In this document: positions 1 through 7,700 of the stretch, piece by piece
Numbering within the stretch: position 1 is the stretch's first letter
How the letters are laid out: each line of letters starts with the position of its first letter
NCBI RefSeq assembly: GCF_013179805.1
Contig: NZ_SRRZ01000119.1
Span: forward strand, 1 to 24,398
DNA: 24,398 nt
Reading direction: 5' to 3'
Source: Microcoleus asticus IPMA8
Lineage (GTDB): Bacteria > Cyanobacteriota > Cyanobacteriia > Cyanobacteriales > Microcoleaceae
Made by a program: the position numbers and the translations under genes
The notes under the pieces: generated by a model
The model's database searches: none
What the model was told of the DNA's origin: nothing
What the model saw: the letters and a program-made list of their open reading frames with translations, nothing else

Positions 1-85
1 TTGAGATAGATGGTTTTTGGCTGGCATACATTATAACTAATGCTCGCTTATCTTATATTTATATTATACAATCTAGCTGCGTATC

Positions 86-373
86 AGCTTATATACCGAT
101 GGTATTCCCGAAGCAAAAGACATTAACAAAAAACAGTATGGCGTTGAGCAGATGTGTGAAGTCATTAGCAAAAACTGGCATTTATCGGCACAAGAAATTA
201 AGCAAGCAGTGATTGACGATTTACGGGGACATATCGGCACTCAAAAAGTCTTTGATGATATTACGCTGTTGGTTGTGAAGCAAACCCAATTAGGTGTAGA
301 AAAAAAGTCACAGCCTCAAGCAGCCGCATTGGTTGAGAGCGATCGCCAATACCTCGAAAAAATAAACTTATGA
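86..373 (+). pseudogene. Detached C-terminal fragment of SpoIIE/PP2C phosphatase
   Basis: The translated stretch matches the last ~80 residues of the intact phosphatase at 1005-2741, including the metal-site motif TDGIPEAKD and the terminal DDITLLVV motif. It has no N-terminal half and no start of its own. DNA of 81-367 aligns without gaps to 2485-2771 at a constant offset of 2404 bp, with roughly fifteen mismatches by eye. The stop codon of the intact gene (TAG) has become GAG here, so the frame runs 11 residues further to TGA at 371. An ATG at 152 would give a 73-residue peptide, but it starts inside the domain and would not fold as a phosphatase. I read it as a duplication remnant. Bases 1-80 upstream are AT-rich with nothing recognisable. 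Confidence 0.85.
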
Positions 374-655
374 CATTAAACTGGAAATGGTCGTCGGGGC
401 GATCGCATTAACCGTCAAATTTACGAGTAGGTGGTACGATACCTCAAATGCAGCACCACGCAAGAGGCTAAATCTCCAGAGAACTTCCAAGCCCTACTAA
501 AAGTCTAAATTCCTATGAAACTAATCTATTTATTGTTGTTAAATACGATTTTTTTATAGTCATCTTTTCCATCATTTTTGCCGTTTTTGCCTCCTATAAC
601 CCTGAAAATTAACCGGGAAAATGAATAAAAAAACGGTGAAAATATTCGCTGTTGT
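374..655. other. Intergenic stretch without identifiable gene
   Basis: No convincing gene lies between the phosphatase fragment and the MHYT remnant. A short open stretch around 430-507 reads VVRYLKCSTTQEAKSPENF and ends in a stop, and could be the tail of a lost gene, but I do not recognise it. A 16-bp sequence GTCTAAATTCCTATGA at 503-518 recurs exactly at 3948-3963, on the far side of the signalling genes. The remainder is T-rich. Confidence 0.5.
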
Positions 656-1084
656 TGGTTAATTGGTGGTTCTTTGACAATGGGAACGGGCATCTGGGCA
701 ATGCACTTTATAGGAATGCTGGCTTATTACCTGCCACTATCGATCACCTACAATTTACCCATTGTGATTGTCTTTTGGCTTGCCGCAGTCATTGCATCTG
801 GTATCGCCTTCTACAGCTTGCATCGAGGTTTTGCACACAGGTTCTCATTGTTAATCCCCGGTATTCTCATGGGATCTGGCATGGGAAGTATGCATTATAT
901 GGGCATGGCTGCGATGCGAGTACGTGCCGAAATGCACCATAATTACTGGATTGTGGCACTGTCTGTCTTAGTTGCCGTTATTTCCAAATCGATGAGGAAG
1001 TCAGATGTACGACTTGACGAGATTCACTTTAAGGGACATGGCCGAATGCGGGTTGGCTCTACGCCAGTTCGGCTTGGGGGTTGA
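656..1084 (+). pseudogene. MHYT sensor domain remnant
   Basis: The frame starting near WLIGGS reads two of the diagnostic MHYT-domain motifs: AMHFIGM near the start, and GSGMGSMHYMGMAAM about 60 residues later, with hydrophobic helices between. MHYT domains normally have several such motifs over six or seven membrane segments and are fused to kinase, GGDEF/EAL or phosphatase outputs. Here the N-terminal part is absent and the resemblance stops at about 984 (VLVAVI). The frame then runs on as unrelated sequence to a stop at 1084, overlapping the phosphatase start by 80 bp in another frame. A TTG at 674 and an ATG at 680 are available starts, but neither gives a complete domain. I interpret it as a truncated gene joined to the phosphatase by deletion or recombination. 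Confidence 0.75.
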
Positions 1085-2741
1085 AAGTATGGAAGAGGCG
1101 AGTAACAGAATTGTTAGGTATTTTTACGAAAATTTCTGTACTAAGCCAACTGGTGAGAAATCCTGCGCCCTCGTCCGTTTGTTTAAAACTCACCCTTATG
1201 AAGACTTAGAAATCGAACTTGCCGAGTATGCCCGTAGTATGTTGGACCACTATCCCCCTTTGCCTGCCATGAAGTGCATGACTCTACTGGCAACGCTAGG
1301 AGAACAAACGGAATGGAACTCAAGACACAGATCCGTTGGACACAAGGCTATTCCACTGGCAAGCGAATCTGTAGTCGCTCAGATACCGATGATCTCACAA
1401 CTCATCAGACAGCTCGGCTTAGATATAAAAACAGTTATCAACCCTGACCCGGAGCTTTTGGTAGAAATCGAGCAGAGGAAATACAACGTCTTCTATGTGC
1501 CTGAAGCGATTGGCAACCCCTATATTCCTTCCCAGGACTCCTTTGTGATTCCCTTCGGAATCAAGTCTGTGTTGGGGTTTGGTGGTCTATTGCCTTCGGG
1601 CAATCTGTTTGCAATTATCATGTTCTTGAAAGTCCAGATTCCCCATAGCACGGCTCAGATGTTCAGCACTCTGGCGCTGAACGTCAAGACAGCACTGCTG
1701 CGGTTCGATCGAGGAGCTGTCTTCGCTCAAAAAGATAAATCTGCTACAGCCGATGTGCAAATATTCAGAAGAAACACTGAGCAGGAGCTAGCGCAGCTTA
1801 AATCCCAAGTAGCGACTTTGACGCAGTTGCTTGATGTTTTTGACCAATCTATCTTGGTACAATCCGATCGACTCGAACAAGCCATAGAACAACTGGCAGA
1901 CTCCGCGCAAAAGTTAGATACCCTCAACCAGAGACTCAAGGAAGAGAATCTTCGCATGGGTGCTGAATTGGATATCGTGCGTCAAATGCAGCAAATGATT
2001 CTGCCCAATCCTGAAGAACTGGAAATTGAAGGACTCGATATTGCTGGATACATGGAGGCTGCCGATGAAGTCGGCGGCGACTACTATGATGTCTTGAACA
2101 CCGATGGCGTTGTCACTCTTGGCATCGGCGATGTGACTGGACATGGACTCGAAAGTGGCATCCTGATGCTGATGGCGCAAACGGCAGTCCGTACCCTCAA
2201 GGAAATCCGCGAAACTGATCCGGTTCGGTTCTTAGATGCGCTCAACCGCACTCTTTACAAAAACGTGCAGCGCATGAATTCCGAGAAAAGTCTTACCCTA
2301 GCGATTTTAAATTACTCCCAAGGATGGGTCAGCATCAGCGGACAACATGAAGAAACGCTCATCGTGCGAAACGGTGGACAGGTTGAACGTATGGACACAA
2401 TGGATTTAGGTCTTCCCATTGCCCTCCACGATGACATTGCTAAGTTCATCAGTCACATTTCAATTGAGCTACAGCTAGGAGATGGTATAGTGCTATATAC
2501 TGATGGTATTCCCGAAGCAAAAGACATTAAGAAAAAACAGTATGGCGTTGAGCAGATGTGTGAAGTCATTAGCAAAAACTGGCATTTATCGGCACAAGAA
2601 ATTAAGCAAGCGGTGATTGACGATTTACGGCGACATATCGGCACTCAAAAAGTCTTTGATGATATTACGCTGTTGGTTGTGAAGCGGACCCAATTAGGGG
2701 TAGAAAATAAGTCACAGCCTCACGCAGCCGCATTGGTTTAG
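1005..2741 (+). CDS. SpoIIE/PP2C-type serine phosphatase with N-terminal sensor-like region
   Basis: This 578-residue soluble protein ends in a SpoIIE/RsbU-type PPM phosphatase domain (about 335-565). The metal-binding motifs are visible: EVGGDYYD (D359), GDVTGHG (D376), LYTDG (D500) and DDITLL (D552/D553). Residues ~1-240 form an uncharacterised, possibly GAF-like region. Residues ~250-330 are predicted coiled coil (repeated LxxLxxQ patterns), the usual signal-transmitting linker in RsbU-like proteins. Such phosphatases dephosphorylate STAS anti-sigma antagonists in partner-switching pathways, and a STAS gene lies downstream. The start at 1005 is supported by GAGGAAG ending 4 bp before it. 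Two features of the setting are odd: the gene abuts an MHYT remnant, and its 3' end is duplicated at 81-367. It is probably part of an Rsb/Hmp-like regulatory module; its target is unknown. Confidence 0.9.
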   Translation: MYDLTRFTLRDMAECGLALRQFGLGVESMEEASNRIVRYFYENFCTKPTGEKSCALVRLFKTHPYEDLEIELAEYARSMLDHYPPLPAMKCMTLLATLGEQTEWNSRHRSVGHKAIPLASESVVAQIPMISQLIRQLGLDIKTVINPDPELLVEIEQRKYNVFYVPEAIGNPYIPSQDSFVIPFGIKSVLGFGGLLPSGNLFAIIMFLKVQIPHSTAQMFSTLALNVKTALLRFDRGAVFAQKDKSATADVQIFRRNTEQELAQLKSQVATLTQLLDVFDQSILVQSDRLEQAIEQLADSAQKLDTLNQRLKEENLRMGAELDIVRQMQQMILPNPEELEIEGLDIAGYMEAADEVGGDYYDVLNTDGVVTLGIGDVTGHGLESGILMLMAQTAVRTLKEIRETDPVRFLDALNRTLYKNVQRMNSEKSLTLAILNYSQGWVSISGQHEETLIVRNGGQVERMDTMDLGLPIALHDDIAKFISHISIELQLGDGIVLYTDGIPEAKDIKKKQYGVEQMCEVISKNWHLSAQEIKQAVIDDLRRHIGTQKVFDDITLLVVKRTQLGVENKSQPHAAALV

Positions 2742-2771
2742 AGCGATCGCCCATACCTCGAAAAAATCAAC
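2485..2771 (+). repeat. Direct repeat copy B of 81-367 (phosphatase 3' end)
   Basis: This 287-bp block covers the last ~85 codons of the phosphatase plus ~30 bp of 3' flank, including a HIP1 octamer. It aligns ungapped with 81-367 at about 95 percent identity by eye. Because the repeat extends past the stop codon into non-coding flank, the duplication was of DNA rather than of a protein domain. Confidence 0.85.
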
Positions 2772-2853
2772 GTCTGGGTGAGTACACATTTGTGATATAA
2801 TCACCTTGATGGTCATAAAATTAGAAAATTTGTTATTGAGAATCTAACTAGCC

Positions 2854-3445
2854 ATGCCTCAAATCTTCGGAGATTTCGTCGAAAGCTTTCCCCCTGCGCA
2901 GGATTCCTTGGAATTAACCTTTACCCCTAGTTCACTTTCAATTAAAACGCGCTGGCGTAGTAATTGACTATCGGCTAATTTTATGGCGGATTACTTTTCC
3001 AATTTTTTCCCGGTAGATGAGGACGATCCAGCCCAGAAACGACGCACTTAACGAAAGTAAAGCAGCCGTTAATTATGTGGTCAATGAACTGTTGGGAAAT
3101 GCTCTAAAATTTAATAATTAAGCAATTAATTTCAAGATTGAATTTGGAATTTACTTTATTGAAGAAGCTGACGTTACAGCCGTGCTTTTCACTACAAATA
3201 GTGTGAGTGCTGAAGGGCTTGATAAGTTTCAGAGTTTTATTCAGGAACTTTTGTTCTACGAGCCAGAAAAACTCTAGGTGCAACAGATAGAAAAAAGTGA
3301 AGAATAGGAAAATAGTGGAGCATCTGGTTTAGGCTTTTTAACAATGCTCAATGATTATTCAGCAAAGCTAGGCTGGAAATTTGAAATAGTCCCAAAAAAT
3401 CCTAAAATGATTGCAGTCACGACAATGGTACTCGTTCCAGTCTAG
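2854..3445 (+). pseudogene. Disrupted ATP-binding (anti-sigma/kinase-like) partner of the phosphatase
   Basis: From ATG 2854 the translation begins MPQIFGDFVESFPPAQDSLE. It then meets a TGA at 2965, a TAA with a shift of frame at ~3049, a TAA at 3119, and TAGs at 3275 and 3305. Reading across these gives a continuous protein-like sequence of ~195 residues. It includes AAVNYVVNELLGNALKFN, which resembles the N-box of GHKL/HATPase anti-sigma kinases (NELLGNALK with the metal-binding Asn), and ends SGLGFLTMLNDYSAKLGW. That is the normal layout of the cyanobacterial HATPase-like proteins found between SpoIIE phosphatases and STAS proteins. With at least five lesions it cannot make a full product. 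The flanking phosphatase and STAS genes are open. Confidence 0.85.
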
Positions 3446-3500
3446 TTCCCAGTTTTTTCCAGAACCTAAATTAAGTTATTAAGAAAGGATAGAACCGATA

Positions 3501-3854
3501 GTGGCAACTCAAGAAGTTAAAAGTGAAGACTATATTGTTCAATTCGATCCTGACTCTGTAAGCGTTTACTTCAAAGGTGAACTTAGCCTTGGTGGGCCTA
3601 CAGAGTACGCTCCTATCACAAATTTACTGAATGAAGTGGCTGAGTCTGAACCCAACACAATGACGATTGACTTGAGAAACTTGGCATTTGTCAATAGTTC
3701 TGGCATTAGTATGTTGTCTAAATTTGTTCTCAGTATGCGAAAAAAGAAAGGAGTTCAGTTAGTCGTTTTGGGGTCGAATGATATGCCCTGGCAAGGAAAA
3801 TCTCTTAAAAACCTAGAGAAATTGTTGCCCGGACTGAAGTTGGAAATTGAGTAG
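3501..3854 (+). CDS. STAS-domain anti-sigma-factor-antagonist-like protein
   Basis: This small soluble 117-residue protein is essentially one STAS domain. The signature is IDLRNLAFVNSSGISML, in which S67 (or neighbouring S66) occupies the phosphorylatable serine position of SpoIIAA/RsbV. Such proteins bind an anti-sigma or kinase partner when dephosphorylated and release it when phosphorylated. The GTG start at 3501 is preceded by AAAGGA about 12 bp upstream; no better start fits the domain. It is the third member of a phosphatase-kinase-STAS cluster whose kinase member (2854-3445) is broken, so it may sit permanently unphosphorylated or answer to a kinase encoded elsewhere. The family assignment is firm; the pathway is inferred. 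Confidence 0.88.
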   Translation: MATQEVKSEDYIVQFDPDSVSVYFKGELSLGGPTEYAPITNLLNEVAESEPNTMTIDLRNLAFVNSSGISMLSKFVLSMRKKKGVQLVVLGSNDMPWQGKSLKNLEKLLPGLKLEIE

Positions 3855-4360
3855 GCTATCCCTAAAAGTCATAACTTGCAACTAGCTGATGGTGTAGATT
3901 CTCCCCTTCCTTTCTATCAACGTTGAGCAAGTCTTAGTCAAGTCAAGGTCTAAATTCCTATGATTAAATCGCTCGGTTGTTTTTCAAAAACAGCTAAGAT
4001 TAGGATGTCCAATTTCTTCTAAATTATGAGATTTACCAAAATTTTTCTCTTTTTAATAAAAAATCAGTATTTTTAGGCTTTTCACTTAGAAGTCAGTGCC
4101 TGCGGAATTTAAATCCCGAGCTAACAGCTTGCACTTTGTTGGAAATGATATCTTGCATCAATGTCAATAAAGGGATAGATCGCTCATCCCTCCAGCGATC
4201 GCTCCCTTTCTTGATATTAGTGCTTTCTGGTAAATTAAAACTACTCAGTCAAAGCCTTTATACATAGGGTAAGGCGCGCAGAGGCGCACCCTACGGCATA
4301 GATATGCAAGGGTAATTCCTATTCCTCTTAAAGCTTTTTTCGCTCTAAAACAGCTTGGTT
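3855..4360. other. Intergenic region with short repeats and two hairpins
   Basis: No gene was recognised in these 506 bp. They contain the second copy of the 16-bp repeat (3948-3963), a HIP1 site AGCGATCGCT near 4193, and an imperfect hairpin near 4268-4293 (TAGGGT..GCGC/GCGC ACCCTA) of a kind common in cyanobacterial spacers. A weaker hairpin, AAGCTTTTT/AAAACAGCTT at 4331-4356, lies just beyond the 3' end of the minus-strand psb35-like gene and may act as its terminator. Confidence 0.5.
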
Positions 4361-4648
4361 CTATTTTTTCTTTGACTCAGAAACATCGGCAATCAAATCG
4401 TCTTTATCAACTTTCGGAACAAAATCAGGGCGTTCTTTGGCTTCCCAACCGGGGGGGCGCTTGGAGTTGTACCAGGCGATCGAGCCGATCGTAACTGCGG
4501 CAACAAAGCCAACACCAAGAACTGCTATTGGAGCGGTCAAGCTGACACTTGATTCCGGCACTGGCTGCTGCATCAGCAGATCGATCGTTACTCGCTTGAT
4601 GGGTGCAACAAGAACTGCCATGGGAGCGGTCAAGCTGATATCTATCAT
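4361..4648 (-). CDS. psb35: Psb35-like small photosystem II assembly membrane protein
   Basis: The protein has 95 residues and one transmembrane segment (about 42-58, LGVGFVAAVTIGSIAWY). After it comes a polar tail, NSKRPPGWEAKERPDFVPKV, which I recognise as characteristic of the cyanobacterial Ssl2148/Psb35 family. Psb35 is a thylakoid protein that stabilises the CP47 assembly module and associated Hlips during photosystem II biogenesis. The N-terminus is longer than usual because residues ~5-15 (SLTAPMAVLV) are repeated 31 residues later (SLTAPIAVLG). The start at 4648 has AAGGAT about 8 bp upstream, whereas the internal Met26 (4573), which would give a more usual ~70-residue protein, has no clear ribosome binding site. 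The symbol rests on tail similarity remembered without a search. Confidence 0.65.
   Translation of the reverse strand: MIDISLTAPMAVLVAPIKRVTIDLLMQQPVPESSVSLTAPIAVLGVGFVAAVTIGSIAWYNSKRPPGWEAKERPDFVPKVDKDDLIADVSESKKK
4516..4642 (-). repeat. In-frame tandem duplication in the psb35-like 5' end
   Basis: About 30 bp around 4516-4545 (AAGAACTGCTATTGGAGCGG then TCAAGCTGA) reappears at 4609-4638 with two or three changes. The offset is exactly 93 bp (31 codons), so the reading frame is kept and SLTAP-AVL is encoded twice. Confidence 0.8.
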
Positions 4649-4784
4649 TAGGCTAAATCCTTATCTACTCTACTTTTACATTATCTTAAGTGCTAATGCC
4701 GTTTTGTTGATATATCTGAAGACAGAAAAAGTGACAGAATTGCCGCCATAATGGTTAGAGGTTGAAAATAGGAGAGCTGATTTT

Positions 4785-7700
4785 ATGCCGTTGGGGACAA
4801 TAGCATTGCTGTTGGCTGCTAGTTTCAGCCTGGGTGCTTTACCGCTAACGGGATGGGCGGTGCGAGTGTTTAGCCGCCGAGATTTGAGGGGGCTGGGCAC
4901 GGGGAATGTGGGCGTGTCGGCAGCTTTCATTCACGGGGGGAAATTAGCGGGAATTGCTGCGGTGTTGGCGGAAATTGCCAGGGGTATTGTGCCGGTGTTG
5001 GCGGGGCGATTTTGGTTTCCGGATACACCTGGGATCGCGATCGCGCTGTTAATTCCGCTAGTTGCGGGCAGATATGCGATCGCCCGAGGTGGAGGGGTGA
5101 CCAACGCTGTTTGGGGTCTTTTGGTATTTTCGCCGCCGGTGGCTGTTTCATCGGGCATTTGGGGGCTGCTGGTGTGGGGTTTGGCACAGCGGTGGTGGGG
5201 TGAGGGCGATCGGGCGAGACTCTTTGCTTCCCGTTGCGGGTGTCTGTGCACCCCTATCTGGGTTTGGGTGTGGCGACAATCAATGGCAGAATTTTTAGCA
5301 GCAGCAGGATTAGCTTTGTTGTTAGCAGCAATTAATTTCAGTCAGGGTGATGATATGGCTTTATCTAAATCAGATCAATTGTTTTCTCTTGATGACTCGT
5401 TAGATGCTGCAATCTGCGGCGATAAAGCGGCTAAATTGTCTCAACTCAAACGCGCCGGTTTTAACGTACCTGCTGGTTTTATATTTTCATCGAAGGAAGA
5501 AGGAAGTTCGGCAACGGATTATGTAACGGATGTAACGGATGGAACCAAGAAGGAAGAAGGAAGAAGGAAGAAGGAAGAAGGAAGAAGGAAGAAGGAAGAA
5601 GGAAGAGGGGCAAAGAGAAATGCCCAGCATTTATCAATTCCTGATGCTTTAATCCAAAACATCAAAGCAAAAATCCCCGATCGCATAATTGTTCGCTCTT
5701 CTGCTGCAGGAGAAGACGGGGATCTTAGTTCAGCGGCTGGACAATATAAAACCATTGGCCCTGTTTCAACTCAAGCAGAATTGCTCGATGCAATTAATCG
5801 CTGCCGCCAGTCTTATTGGACTTCCGAAGCTGTGGCTTACCGCCGACAGCGACAATTGCTCGACACCCAAATGGCTGTATTAATTCAGCCTTATATTGAC
5901 AGCGAATTTGCGGGAGTCATGTTCAGTCGCAATCCTTTAGATGGTGGTTCCCAGGTAATTATAGAAGCTTTACCGGGAGGAGCAGAATCTGTGGTCGGCG
6001 GCCAATGTACTCCGGTTCATTTAGAAATTGACTTTAGTAAATCTGAATCATTAGAAAAACAATTAACTGAACTTAAAAGTAACTCAATTATTGCTCAATC
6101 CATTTTAGCAGAATTGGTGAAACAAGCCCAAGCAATTGAAGCATTTTTTCACGGAATCCCGCAGGATATTGAGTGGAGTTGGGACGGGGAAAAAGTTTGG
6201 ATTTTGCAAAGCCGCCCGATTACTAATTTGCAGCCTTTTTGGACGCGCACTATTGCAGCAGAAGTGATTCCCGGTGCAATTCGCCAGTTAACTTGGTCGA
6301 TTAACCGGCCGCTGACTTGCGGGGTTTGGGGAGAGATTTTTCAGGTGGTTTTGGGCGATCGCGCGATCGGCTTAAACTTTAATGAAACTGCAACTTTGCT
6401 GGGTTCTCACGCCTATTTTAATGCGACTTTGTTGGGCGAAATTTTTCGGATGATGGGATTGCCGGAGCAGGGTTTGGAATTTTTGCTGAGAGGGCAAAAG
6501 ATGGGCAAGCCGCCTTTGGGGAAGATTTTGCCAAATTTGCCTGGTTTGTGGCGTCTGGTGCAGCGGGAGAGGGCGCTTAATGCAGATTTTGAGGTCGATC
6601 GTACTTCTATTTTCCTCCCGGCACTCCAAAGTTTGGATAAGGAAGAAGGAAGAGGGAAGAAGGAAGAAGGAAGAGGTTCGAGCGAAGAAGAAATATTAAT
6701 GCCCAATGCCCAATGCCCAATGCCCAACGATCAATATTTAATGGAAGTGTTGGAGAGAGCTGAGCAAATTCAGGAGTGGCTGAAACCGATTACTTACTAC
6801 AATATATTAGGGCCGATCGGGCTGGCTATTCGCAAGGCAATTTTTCGCGTTTCCGATGAATGGCTGGGCAATGAGAGCGCTCCTGAAATTGCTTCTGTGC
6901 GAGCTTTAAAGCAGTTGGCTCAGAAATTACGCCAAGCTGCTGTTTCGCAGTCTCAAGAAACTGTTTCAGTAGCACATTTAGCACAGATATTTGCCGAAAG
7001 TCCTGCTTTACAAGCTGATTTTGAAAAGTGGCTTGATATTTACGGATATTTGAGCGAAGTGGGAACTGATATAGCTGTTCCTACTTGGCGAGAACAGCCG
7101 AAAATTTACCAGAAGCTGCTAATAAGTATGGCTCAAAAACCCGAAACTAATTTAGTAGAAAAGCGGAAATTAGACTTGACTTTTGGGCAAAAGTGGCGGC
7201 TAGATAAATGTCAGGAAAGAGCGATAGTCAAAAACGAGATTAGCGAAATTTACGCGCGGTTGTTGGCTCACCTGCGCTGGACTTTTTTAGAGATAGAAGC
7301 TTGCGGATTGGCAATGCAGGTGTTTCAGGAAAGCGGAGATATTTTTTATCTGGAATTTGGGGAAATTCAGCAGTGGATTCGCAGCGGCGCGAGTGTTTCT
7401 TTTCAGGATACAATTAGCCAAAGGCGCGATCGCCTGGTAGCCGATCGCGATCGTCCGATTCCCCCTGTCGTCTACGGCAATTTGCTGCCAAATTCTCAAA
7501 AAAGGTCGATCGAACCTGCAACATCCGCAACTAATATCATCCAGGGAATTCCCGCAAGTATTGGCCGTGTCGAAGGCTTTGTCAAGATTTGCCGCACCGC
7601 GAGCACAGATTTAGGAGAAAATGCGATCGCAGTAGTTCCTTACACCGATGCAGGTTGGGCACCGCTGCTATTAGGAGCAACAGCAATTATCGCCGAAGTT

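Noticed and set aside
152..373. 73-residue peptide as a real small gene
   Set aside because: It starts inside a phosphatase domain and is a copy of a gene tail; no ribosome binding site or independent fold.
430..507. Short peptide VVRYLKCSTTQEAKSPENF as a gene remnant
   Set aside because: Too short and not recognised; kept only as a note in the spacer entry.
674..1084. MHYT frame as a complete functional protein
   Set aside because: It lacks the N-terminal part of the domain and any output domain, and the last ~33 residues are out-of-frame phosphatase DNA.
4437..4751. 104-codon plus-strand frame over the psb35-like gene
   Set aside because: It is the complement of a recognisable small membrane protein gene, with no supporting start signal.
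5547..5606. Frameshift or assembly error in the fusion gene at the heptamer tract
   Set aside because: The ATP-grasp motifs continue in frame on both sides, so the current copy number keeps the frame; read-level data would still be useful.
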